Positions 56,620 through 64,000 of a stretch of 64,000 nucleotides of DNA are shown here, one piece after another. The first letter of the stretch is position 1. Each line of letters begins with the position of its first letter. Origin of the DNA: Gammaproteobacteria bacterium. Lineage in GTDB: Bacteria; Pseudomonadota; Gammaproteobacteria; Nitrococcales; Nitrococcaceae. Under the pieces are notes generated by a model. It saw nothing but the letters and a program-made list of their open reading frames with translations. It ran no database searches and was not told where the DNA came from. Position numbers and translations under genes: made by a program. The DNA is taken from positions 1 to 64,000 of the forward strand of contig JAUILK010000006.1 of assembly GCA_030433275.1 (NCBI GenBank), written 5' to 3'.

Positions 56620-57420
56620 CTATGGGTTGTCAGTCAGTTCGGCTCCGGAGAGCGCAACCGCATGGAAGCCGGCGTCCACATGCAGCACCTCGCCGGTGAT
56701 GCCCAACGCCAAATCCGAGCAGAGAAATGCGCTGGCGTTGCCGACCTCCTCAAGGGTCACATTACGTCGCAGCGGCGCGGCCCTGAGATTAAAGTCTAGC
56801 ATCTTGCGGAAATTGCCTATTCCGGAGGCCGCAAGAGTACGGACAGGGCCGGCCGAAACTGCATTTACCCGAATTCCGTCCGGTCCGAGATCATAGGCCA
56901 TATACCGCACATTGGCTTCGAGGCTTGCCTTGGCGGGCCCCATGACATTGTAGCTCGGCAGCGCGCGCTCGCCGCCCAGATAGGTTAGCGTCAGCAGTGC
57001 GGCGTTGCGGCCTTGCATCAGTGGGCGTCCAGACCGCGCCAGGGCGATGAAACTATAGCTGCTAATATCTTGTGCAATCCGAAATCCTTCGCGGGTCGTA
57101 TTAGCGACGAAGGAGCCTTGCAACTCTTCGCGGGGTGCAAAGCCGACGGCATGAACCACTATATCGACACCTTCCCAGCTCTTACCGAGCGTTTCGAAAA
57201 CGGTCTCGATTTGATCATCGTCGGTAACATCCAGCGGTAATATAAGCTCGCTGCCGCACTCCCGAGCACACTGTTCTACGCGTGATCTGAGCTTGTCGTT
57301 CTGATAGGTGAGGGCGAGTGTTGCCCCTTCCCGATACATGGCTTTTGCAATACCCCAGGCAATGGAACGATTGCTGGCGATGCCGACAATGAGGGCGCGC
57401 TTATCTTTAAGAAATCCCAT
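56620..57420 (-). CDS. fabI: Enoyl-[acyl-carrier-protein] reductase FabI (NADH)
   Basis: FabI performs the last reductive step of type II fatty acid elongation and is the triclosan target. The 266-residue SDR protein opens with [20 protein letters not shown]. The divergent FabI active site is in [20 protein letters not shown] (Tyr and Lys). AGGAAA precedes the ATG. Confidence 0.97.
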   Translation of the reverse strand: MGFLKDKRALIVGIASNRSIAWGIAKAMYREGATLALTYQNDKLRSRVEQCARECGSELILPLDVTDDDQIETVFETLGKSWEGVDIVVHAVGFAPREELQGSFVANTTREGFRIAQDISSYSFIALARSGRPLMQGRNAALLTLTYLGGERALPSYNVMGPAKASLEANVRYMAYDLGPDGIRVNAVSAGPVRTLAASGIGNFRKMLDFNLRAAPLRRNVTLEEVGNASAFLCSDLALGITGEVLHVDAGFHAVALSGAELTDNP

Positions 57421-57790
57421 GTCATTTTCCTGGCTTCGGCAGTCTAGGGAGGGGACCGAATTGGTTCGGCCGGCTATCTGTTTATTTTCCTATCGCACCC
57501 GCGCAAGCAGTACTCGCGAGCGTTAGCTCCAGGGTGCTGCAGTCGTGCTCGGCGCCGCCTAATGCTACCATTAAACATTGGTCTCCGCCGAAGCTGCGTA
57601 TGCCTTACCGCAATACATGCCATTTGGCCAGTGGTATTCTCTGCGCGGCCATAAATACACATTGCTGTACCACGGCGTAGGGCGTCCAAGCGGGGTAGGT
57701 GGCGCGGCTATGCGGAGCACCCCGGCGACGTCTGCTTTAGGGCCACGTTAACTTACTAAACGGCTTTGATTGGGCGGAAAGCGTGAATCC
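57421..57790. other. 370-bp divergent spacer between fabI and der
   Basis: This should hold promoters for both genes. I found no confident -35/-10 pair, hairpin, repeat or RNA gene. A few short frames exist without recognisable content. Confidence 0.5.
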
Positions 57791-59221
57791 ATGGAACCGG
57801 TAATCGTTTTGGTAGGGCGCCCCAACGTCGGCAAATCGACCTTATTTAATTGCCTCACTCGTAGCCGCAATGCCTTGGTCGCCGATTTCCCCGAGCTGAC
57901 CCGTGACCGTCAGTATGGTCAAGGCCGGATTGGATCGCGTGCCTATATCGTCGTCGATACTGGTGGTATGGGGCAGGGCAATGGTGCTATTAGCGATGGT
58001 GTCCAAGCCCAGACACGGCGCGCGGTGGCGCAAGCTGACGCGGTGCTGTTCCTGGTCGATGCACGCAGCGGGCCCACCGCGGCGGACGAGGTGCTTGCAA
58101 GCGAGTTGCGTGCGCAGGGCAAGCAGCTGTTTTTGATCCCCAACAAGGTGGATGGGCTCGACGCGCGCGCCGTAGCGGCGGACTTTTATGCGCTCGGTTT
58201 AGGAGACCCCTACCCCATAGCTGCTGCGCACGGTACTGGTGTGGCTCGGCTTATGGCCACCGTGCTGCAGGGGGTGACGGTAGCGGGTAGCGAGGCCGGG
58301 GAGTCCGACCATGGCAGCGATGCCGCCGGCGAGCGTATCCGGGTCGCCATAGTCGGGCGTCCTAACGTTGGTAAGAGCACACTGATTAATCGGCTTTTGG
58401 GCGAAGAGCGCGTGCTCGTTCACGATCAGCCGGGCACGACAAGGGACAGTATTTTTATCCCCTTTGAGCGCGACGGACTCGCCTACACTCTGATCGATAC
58501 AGCCGGGATGCGGCGTCGCAGCCGGGTCTATGAGGCCGTGGAGAAGTTCAGCGCCCTCAAAACCCTGCAGGCGGTTAGGGCAGCTCAGGTCGTGATCTTG
58601 CTGCTGAACGCTCATGAGGGCATTGCCGAGCAGGATGCTCGTATCATCAGCTACGTGCTCGATGCCGGTCGTGCGTTGGTGCTGGCAGTTAATAAATGGG
58701 ATGGGCTAGAGCCTTCGCGGAGAGAGGAAATTCGCCGTACGCTGGAGCGCAAGTTGGGCTTTCTCGATTTCGCCAAACTGTATTTCATCTCGGCACTCTA
58801 CGGTACCGGTGTGGGTTTGTTGTACGAAGCAGTGCAACAGGCTCATGCAGCGTCTTGCCGCGAACTCGATACGCCGCAGCTCAACCGAATATTGACCGAG
58901 GCAGTGGCGGCGCATCAGCCCCCATTGGTACGAGGACGCCGGGTGAAGCTGCGCTATGCCCACCAGGGCGGACGCAATCCGCCGGTGATTGTTATCCACG
59001 GCAATCAAACCTCCCGGTTGCCAACCGCCTACCGGCGCTACCTAGTCAATGCCTTCCGGCGCCAGTTGAACCTCTGGGGCACCCCCATCCGCTTGGAGCT
59101 TCGGGTTGGATCAAACCCTTACGCAGGGCGTGTCAACGTGCTCTCCCCTCGCCAGCAGGCCCGCCGGAAACGGCTGCTGGCGTTCGTCAAGCGGAACCGG
59201 TTGCGGCGCAAACGCGGCTAG
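57791..59221 (+). CDS. der: Ribosome-associated GTPase Der (EngA)
   Basis: Der is a tandem GTPase needed for 50S assembly. Both G domains are complete: [12 protein letters not shown] near residue 9 with DTGGM, and [12 protein letters not shown] near residue 193 with DTAGM and NKWD. A KH-like C-terminal domain ([21 protein letters not shown]) follows. The ATG at 57791 gives 476 residues. It stands alone, without the hisS-yfgM-bamB genes that precede it in many relatives. Confidence 0.97.
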   Translation: MEPVIVLVGRPNVGKSTLFNCLTRSRNALVADFPELTRDRQYGQGRIGSRAYIVVDTGGMGQGNGAISDGVQAQTRRAVAQADAVLFLVDARSGPTAADEVLASELRAQGKQLFLIPNKVDGLDARAVAADFYALGLGDPYPIAAAHGTGVARLMATVLQGVTVAGSEAGESDHGSDAAGERIRVAIVGRPNVGKSTLINRLLGEERVLVHDQPGTTRDSIFIPFERDGLAYTLIDTAGMRRRSRVYEAVEKFSALKTLQAVRAAQVVILLLNAHEGIAEQDARIISYVLDAGRALVLAVNKWDGLEPSRREEIRRTLERKLGFLDFAKLYFISALYGTGVGLLYEAVQQAHAASCRELDTPQLNRILTEAVAAHQPPLVRGRRVKLRYAHQGGRNPPVIVIHGNQTSRLPTAYRRYLVNAFRRQLNLWGTPIRLELRVGSNPYAGRVNVLSPRQQARRKRLLAFVKRNRLRRKRG

Positions 59222-59377
59222 GCGGCCGGCTAGGCTTTTGGAAGCGAGTCCGGGCGATATACGTGTCCCGTGTTTTACCAGTCCAGTTGCTGGCAACAGC
59301 AGTACCTGTACGGCGTGAACAAGGTTTCAAGTGACGCGTGGCTGTAGGCAAATTGCTGACAGCCGCGCGCGGGTCTC

Positions 59378-59406
59378 TTGAAAAAGGTTGAGTCGCGTGC
59401 TACATA
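59378..59406 (+). promoter_or_regulatory. Sigma70-type promoter of the cytochrome c-nar/nxr operon
   Basis: TTGAAA (59378-59383), exactly 17 nt, then TACATA (59401-59406). Hexamers and spacing are the best promoter match I found in the window. The leader would be about 170 nt. No canonical FNR box (TTGAT-N4-ATCAA) was found nearby. Confidence 0.6.
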
Positions 59407-59422
59407 TCGTGGCACGGGTTGT

Positions 59423-59438
59423 TGCAAATTTCTTTGCA
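59423..59438. promoter_or_regulatory. TGCAAA-N4-TTTGCA dyad just downstream of the promoter
   Basis: A perfect 6-bp inverted repeat with a 4-nt spacer lies roughly 10-25 nt after the predicted transcription start. The position suits a repressor operator. The sequence is not a standard FNR or NarL site. Confidence 0.4.
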
Positions 59439-59474
59439 GCTTTTCTTCACAACAGGGGCGTCGTACGTGGCGCG

Positions 59475-59497
59475 CGGCTCACGCGGAGCGTGAGCCG
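59475..59497. promoter_or_regulatory. Perfect 10-bp hairpin in the operon leader
   Basis: CGGCTCACGC and GCGTGAGCCG form a 10-bp stem with the 3-nt loop GGA, about 90 nt before the cytochrome c start. No T run follows, so it is more likely an mRNA leader structure or protein-binding site than a terminator. Confidence 0.5.
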
Positions 59498-59585
59498 TTC
59501 GCGTAGATGCGGGCGGGCCTTTTCGTAGACGCGCGCGGGACGTTGAAAATAAGGAATTCAGCGCCCTGGGCAAGGAGGTTAAGCG

Positions 59586-60464
59586 ATGCTGAATGCCCCG
59601 AGCAGGCGGCGAGCGCGGTTTAAGCAGGTGTTGTTGGTGTCGGCGGCGATCGGTCTTGGAGTGTCTACCACGGGCACCTGGGCAGGCGATGCGTCCGCTG
59701 GCGCTACTCTTTTCCAGCAAAAATGCGCGGCCTGTCATACTATTGGCCAAGGTGACAGGGTGGGTCCGGATCTCAAGGGAGTTACCAAAGAGCGCGATGA
59801 AGCGTGGTTGAAGGAATGGCTTAAAGACCCGGCCGCGATGATCGCTTCGGGCGATCCGGGCGCCAAAGAACTCAGTTCAAAATATCCTATGACTATGCCC
59901 AACCTGGGGCTGTCGGACCAGCAGATTGATGATCTGATCGCTTATATGGCTCAAGATGGAGCCGCGGGTGCTCAGTCCTCAGCAGGCGGCGCCGCCGAAT
60001 CGGCCGCGGCTCCTGCGGCCGCGGCTTCGGCGGAGAGCGCGGGCTCGGCCGACCAGGGCGAGCTGTTGTTCACTGGTGAGGCGAGTTTTCGAAACGGTGG
60101 TCCATCCTGTGCCGCTTGCCATAGCGTAGCCGGGTTGGGTGGCGGCAGCATGGGGCCAGATCTGACGAGCACGCACAGTCGGCTCGGCGATGCCATGATC
60201 ACTTGGCCATCGGCGATGGCGCCGATGCAGCCGATCTTCTCTGCCGACCCATTGACGGATTCCGAGAAGGCCGATTTGCTTGCTTTCTTCAAGGCGAAAG
60301 CGGCAAATCCCAATCAGTCCTCCGGCGGGCCGGTAGGTATGCTGCTTGGCTTGTCCATCATCGGGGTTGCGGCGCTCGGGGCGATCGTGAGCTTCGTTTG
60401 GCGGCGTCGGATTATTGCGGTCCGTGAGCCCATGGTGTCGGGTACCGGCCGTTGGCGGCGTTGA
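59586..60464 (+). CDS. Membrane-anchored di-heme cytochrome c
   Basis: The 292-residue protein has an N-terminal signal peptide (residues 13-33). A first class I cytochrome c domain binds heme at CAACH (47-51). An Ala/Ser/Gly-rich linker (125-155) leads to a second domain with CAACH (175-179), and a C-terminal membrane helix (about 256-276) ends in a basic cytoplasmic tail. Probable axial Met residues are in KYPMTMPN and APMQPIF. AAGGAGG precedes the ATG. It lies 62 nt before the alpha subunit of a NarG/NxrA enzyme, so it probably passes electrons to or from that complex on the periplasmic side. Thermus narC and the Nitrobacter-type nxr cluster have comparable cytochromes in this position. 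Confidence 0.9.
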   Translation: MLNAPSRRRARFKQVLLVSAAIGLGVSTTGTWAGDASAGATLFQQKCAACHTIGQGDRVGPDLKGVTKERDEAWLKEWLKDPAAMIASGDPGAKELSSKYPMTMPNLGLSDQQIDDLIAYMAQDGAAGAQSSAGGAAESAAAPAAAASAESAGSADQGELLFTGEASFRNGGPSCAACHSVAGLGGGSMGPDLTSTHSRLGDAMITWPSAMAPMQPIFSADPLTDSEKADLLAFFKAKAANPNQSSGGPVGMLLGLSIIGVAALGAIVSFVWRRRIIAVREPMVSGTGRWRR

Positions 60465-60526
60465 GCGCCAATGACCGGGAAACAATGACCACTGAATTGC
60501 GATTTCGACGAGGAGGCTACTAAGCT

Positions 60527-63500
60527 ATGGGCTGGATTCAGGATCTTATCAATCCCAAGACACGCCGGTGGGAGGAGTTTTACCGCAACCGCTGGCAGCA
60601 CGATAACATCTTCCGCAGCACCCACGGCGTGAACTGCACGGGTGGCTGTTCGTGGGCGATTTACGTTAAAGACGGCATTATCACCTGGGAGATGCAGCAG
60701 ACTGACTACCCCTTGCTCGGGCGGGGTGAAGGCGGCCGTGGTATACCACCTTATGAGCCGCGTGGTTGTCAGCGCGGCATCTCTGCGTCCTGGTATGTCT
60801 ACAGCCCGATTCGCGTCAAATACCCTTATGGTAAGGGTGTGTTGCTGGATTTCTGGCGCGAGGCTCGCTCCAGCCACAACAACCCGATCGAGGCGTGGAG
60901 CTCCATCGTCACCGATGAAAACAAGCGCAAGCGTTGGCAAAAGGCCCGCGGCAAGGGCGGCTACCGGCGCACGACCTGGGACGAACTCCTTGAGCTCATC
61001 TCCTCCGCTTGTCTTTACACCGCGCAGAAGTATGGGCCCGATCGGGTGATGGGTTTCTCCCCGATCCCGGCCATGTCGATGCTCTCTTATGCGGCCGGTG
61101 CGCGCTTCCTGCAGCTCTTCGGCGGCGTGAACATGAGCTTCTACGACTGGTACGCCGATCTGCCCAACTCCTTCCCGGAGATCTGGGGTGACCAGACCGA
61201 CGTCTGCGAGAGTGCCGACTGGTACAACAGCAAGTTCATCGTGTCGATGGCCTCCAACCTCAACATGACCCGCACCCCGGATGTGCACTTCATCTCCGAG
61301 GCGCGTCATGAAGGTGCCAAGTTTGTGGTGTTGGCGCCGGATTTCAGCCAAGTCAGCAAGTACGCTGACTGGTGGATTCCGGTCAAAAAAGGGCAAGATC
61401 TGGCCTTGTGGATGGCCGCGGGTCATGTCATTTATACCGAGTTTTACGTCAAGCGCCAGGTACCCTACTTCGTCGACTACGTGTCCCGTTACACGGATAT
61501 GCCGTTCCTGGTCAAGCTCGAGAAGGAGGGTGACGGCTATCGTCCGGGTCGCTACCTGACTAGCGAAGAGGTCAAGAAGTATAAGAAGCAGGAGAACGCC
61601 ACCTGGAAGCAGATGGTGTTCGATCGTAAAAGCGGCGAGACCCGCTGCCCGAAAGGTCAGGTCGGCCACCGACACGGCAAGCACGGCCAGTGGAACCTCA
61701 AGATGGAGGACGGTCTCGACAACAGCCCCATCGATCCAGTGCTGAGCTTCATCGGTGAGAGCGACGAAGTCGCGATGGTGCAGTTCTACGAGTTCGCCTC
61801 AGAGACCATGTACAAGCGCGGCGTGCCGGCGAAGAAGATCGACACCGGCAGCGGCAATGTATTGGTCGCCACCGTGTATGACCTCAACATGGGCCAGTAT
61901 GCCGTGAATCGCGGGCTTCCGGGGGATTACCCGGAGAGCTACGACGATCTCAAGCCCTACACTCCGGCCTGGCAGGAGCAATTCAGCGGCATCGGCCGGC
62001 AGACGGTCATCCGTTTCGCCCGCGAGTTTGCCGGCACCGCGGAGAAGACCAAGGGCCGCTCGATGGTCATCGTCGGCGCCAGCGCTAACCACTGGTATCA
62101 CAACAACCACATCTATCGGGCCGCGATCAACTGTCTGATCGCATGCGGTTGCTGTGGGCGCAACGGTGGCGGCATGAACCACTACGTCGGGCAGGAGAAG
62201 CTCGCGATCGTGGCGCCGTGGAACGCCCTCGCACTGAGCGGCGATTGGGGTATCAAGCCGCGTCTGCAGCAGTCGCCGATCTGGCATTATGTCAACAGCG
62301 ACAGCTGGCGCTATGAGGGCTCGTTCGAGGAGTATGCGCCCTCGCCACCCAATGCCAAGTGGGCCAAAGGCCACTCCGTCGATTTGGTTGCCAAGTCGGT
62401 GCGGCTTGGCTGGATGCCGCACTATCCGCAGTTCAATCGCAGTCCGCTGGAAATCGCCAACGAGGCGCAAAAAGCGGGTGCGAAGGACGAGAAGGGGATG
62501 GCCGACTACGTGGTGCAGGCCCTGAAAAAGAAGAACTTGAGCTTCTCGGTCGACGATCCGGATGCTCCGGAGAACTGGCCGCGAGTGTGGTTCATCTGGC
62601 GGGGCAACGCCATGCAGTCGAGCGCCAAGGGCGCAGAGTTCTTCCTGCGGCATTACCTCGGCACGCATGACAACGCGGTTGCCGAAGAGCGGGCCAAACC
62701 GCACGTCAAGCATGTCAAATTCCGGGAGCCGGCACCGCGCGGCAAGTTTGACCTAGTGGTCGACATCAACTTCCGGATGGACTCCACGGCGCTGTATTCC
62801 GATATCGTTCTACCGACGGCCTTCTGGTACGAGAAGAACGATCTCAACAGCACCGATTTGCACTCGTTCATCCATCCGTTGGGTCAGGCGGTGCCGCCGG
62901 TCTGGGAGTCCAAGAGCGATTGGGATATCTTCAAGGCGTTTGCCAAGAAGATCAGCGAAATGGCACCCAGCGTGTTCCCTGAGCCGGTGAAAGACATCGT
63001 CGCGGGACCGCTTACGCACGACACGCCGGATGAGCTTGCCCAGCACGACGTGAAGGACTGGCTGACAGGCGAGTGTGAGCCCATTCCGGGCAAGACCATG
63101 CCGCATTTCCGGGTTGTCGAGCGTGATTACAGTCTGATCTACAACAAGTACATTTCCTTGGGTACCGCTATTCGGGAAAACGGTATCAGCGGTAATGGTT
63201 GTGGCTTCCCGATCACGAAGCAGTACGACGAGCTCTGCAATCAGCCGGTTGGAGGCTCTCCCGACCCGCGCCATCGTCGAGCGGTCGAGTGGGGCGGCAA
63301 GCGTTATCCGTGCGTCGAGGACGCGCTCGATGCCGCCAATGTTCTGTTGTATCTGGCGCCGGAGACCAATGGTGAGGTCTGCTACCAGGCGTTCAAGTCG
63401 GAAGAGGAGCACTGCGGCGTTCCGTTGACCGATTTGGCTGAGCCTTACCGCGGTCACCAGGTAACCTTCTATGACCTCACCCGTCAGCCGCGACGGTTGC

Positions 63501-64000
63501 TGTGCAGTCCGGTTTGGACCGGTAATTGTGGTGATGGTCGGGCCTATTCAGCGTGGACGCTGCAGATCGATCGGCTGATTCCGTTCCGGACGCTGACCGG
63601 GCGGCAGCACATCTACATCGATCATCCTTGGTATATGGACTTCGGCGAGCATCTGTGCACCTATCGGCCGAAGCTCGACTACAAGAAGATCCATGACCTG
63701 GATAATAGCCCGATCGATGACAAGACCTTGATCCTGAACTACATCACACCGCACGGGAAGTGGAATATCCATTCCACCTACAAGGACAACCACCGCATGT
63801 TGACCTTGTCCCGCGGCATGGATCCGGTATGGATCAACGACAAGGATGCGGAGCGGGTCGGTCTGAAGGACAACGACTGGGTCGAAGTCTATAATGATAA
63901 CGGCGTGATCGTGACGCGTGCGAACGTGAGCCGTCGAGTGCAGTCGGGTATGTGCCTGTACTACCACGCCGTCGAGCGGACTATCTACATACCCAAGTCG
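60527..64000 (+). CDS. narG/nxrA: Nitrate reductase / nitrite oxidoreductase alpha subunit (NarG/NxrA), 3' end outside window
   Basis: The frame is open from ATG 60527 (AGGAGG 10 nt upstream) to the window edge, 1158 residues, nearly the whole of this family of about 1200. It is the Mo-bis-MGD catalytic subunit. The FS0 cluster ligands are His33, Cys37, Cys41 ([13 protein letters not shown]) and Cys81 (YEPRGCQRG). The Mo-ligand Asp is Asp211 in FYDWYADLP. Family blocks such as [34 protein letters not shown] and [19 protein letters not shown] are present. There is no Tat signal, so it faces the cytoplasm. The short N-terminus beginning [20 protein letters not shown] and the preceding cytochrome c resemble Nitrobacter/Nitrococcus-type NxrA more than E. 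coli NarG; direction of the reaction is inferred. The Cys41-Cys81 gap is five residues longer than in E. coli. Confidence 0.93.
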   Translation, partial: MGWIQDLINPKTRRWEEFYRNRWQHDNIFRSTHGVNCTGGCSWAIYVKDGIITWEMQQTDYPLLGRGEGGRGIPPYEPRGCQRGISASWYVYSPIRVKYPYGKGVLLDFWREARSSHNNPIEAWSSIVTDENKRKRWQKARGKGGYRRTTWDELLELISSACLYTAQKYGPDRVMGFSPIPAMSMLSYAAGARFLQLFGGVNMSFYDWYADLPNSFPEIWGDQTDVCESADWYNSKFIVSMASNLNMTRTPDVHFISEARHEGAKFVVLAPDFSQVSKYADWWIPVKKGQDLALWMAAGHVIYTEFYVKRQVPYFVDYVSRYTDMPFLVKLEKEGDGYRPGRYLTSEEVKKYKKQENATWKQMVFDRKSGETRCPKGQVGHRHGKHGQWNLKMEDGLDNSPIDPVLSFIGESDEVAMVQFYEFASETMYKRGVPAKKIDTGSGNVLVATVYDLNMGQYAVNRGLPGDYPESYDDLKPYTPAWQEQFSGIGRQTVIRFAREFAGTAEKTKGRSMVIVGASANHWYHNNHIYRAAINCLIACGCCGRNGGGMNHYVGQEKLAIVAPWNALALSGDWGIKPRLQQSPIWHYVNSDSWRYEGSFEEYAPSPPNAKWAKGHSVDLVAKSVRLGWMPHYPQFNRSPLEIANEAQKAGAKDEKGMADYVVQALKKKNLSFSVDDPDAPENWPRVWFIWRGNAMQSSAKGAEFFLRHYLGTHDNAVAEERAKPHVKHVKFREPAPRGKFDLVVDINFRMDSTALYSDIVLPTAFWYEKNDLNSTDLHSFIHPLGQAVPPVWESKSDWDIFKAFAKKISEMAPSVFPEPVKDIVAGPLTHDTPDELAQHDVKDWLTGECEPIPGKTMPHFRVVERDYSLIYNKYISLGTAIRENGISGNGCGFPITKQYDELCNQPVGGSPDPRHRRAVEWGGKRYPCVEDALDAANVLLYLAPETNGEVCYQAFKSEEEHCGVPLTDLAEPYRGHQVTFYDLTRQPRRLLCSPVWTGNCGDGRAYSAWTLQIDRLIPFRTLTGRQHIYIDHPWYMDFGEHLCTYRPKLDYKKIHDLDNSPIDDKTLILNYITPHGKWNIHSTYKDNHRMLTLSRGMDPVWINDKDAERVGLKDNDWVEVYNDNGVIVTRANVSRRVQSGMCLYYHAVERTIYIPKS

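Noticed and set aside
60314-61684. A 456-codon minus-strand frame opposite the cytochrome c end and narG/nxrA start
   Set aside because: It is the antisense shadow of two strongly conserved plus-strand genes; the translation is Val/His/Arg-rich with no family pattern and no ribosome-binding site.
61799-62713. A 304-codon minus-strand frame inside narG/nxrA
   Set aside because: Antisense shadow of the alpha subunit; the same applies to the minus-strand frames at 62810-63457 and 63548-63967.

Overview
The window is a compact piece of a gammaproteobacterial chromosome of moderately high GC. It contains the tol-pal cluster, lptD-surA-pdxA-rsmA-apaG-apaH, mreBCD-mrdAB, gatCAB, rpsF-priB-rpsR-rplI-dnaB-alr and tig-clpP-clpX-lon-hupB-ppiD, all in orders typical of that class. 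A YybS/DUF2232 membrane protein sits between rpsR and rplI, an AmgK/MurU recycling pair is present, and a soluble cytochrome c precedes a large molybdenum oxidoreductase. Together these fit the Chromatiales/Ectothiorhodospiraceae. The last locus specifically suggests a nitrite-oxidising relative such as Nitrococcus; that is inference from layout and protein features, not a database result.

Layout: 1-98 tail of an unidentified ORF; 193-268 tRNA-Lys; 320-7100 (minus) ybgC-tolQRAB-pal-cpoB-queE-queC; 7447-14820 (plus) lptD, surA, pdxA, rsmA, apaG, apaH; 14899-16601 amgK-murU; 16730-17686 (minus) a sulfotransferase; 17861-27781 (minus) mreBCD, mrdAB, mltB, rlpA, dacA, lipB; 27901-31216 (plus) gatCAB; 31221-32021 (minus) a MoeB/ThiF E1-like enzyme; 32317-34842 an exbB-exbD-exbD-tonB operon; 34843-36790 a gene graveyard with decayed pieces of a possible abortive-infection protein, a type I restriction HsdR subunit and an IS630 transposase, abutting tRNA-Leu(CAG); 37039-45655 rnr, rlmB, rpsF, priB, rpsR, DUF2232, rplI, dnaB, alr; 45740-46600 (minus) folD; 46799-47475 a tRNA cluster Pro-Arg-His-Lys-Leu; 47546-56611 tig, clpP, clpX, lon, hupB, tRNA-Val, tRNA-Asp, ppiD; 56620-57420 (minus) fabI; 57791-59221 der; 59586-64000 a membrane-anchored di-heme cytochrome c followed by a NarG/NxrA alpha subunit cut by the right edge.

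The dominant theme is cell envelope biogenesis: LPS assembly (LptD, SurA, PpiD), outer-membrane constriction (Tol-Pal), rod shape and elongation (MreBCD, RodA, PBP2), murein remodelling and recycling (MltB, RlpA, DacA, AmgK, MurU, Alr) and energised outer-membrane transport (ExbBD-TonB). A second theme is protein quality control (Tig, ClpXP, Lon). The accessory parts are the restriction/Abi/IS graveyard, the isolated sulfotransferase, and the respiratory operon at the right end. That operon has a convincing sigma70-type promoter and two perfect dyads in its leader, and is the most interesting locus here.
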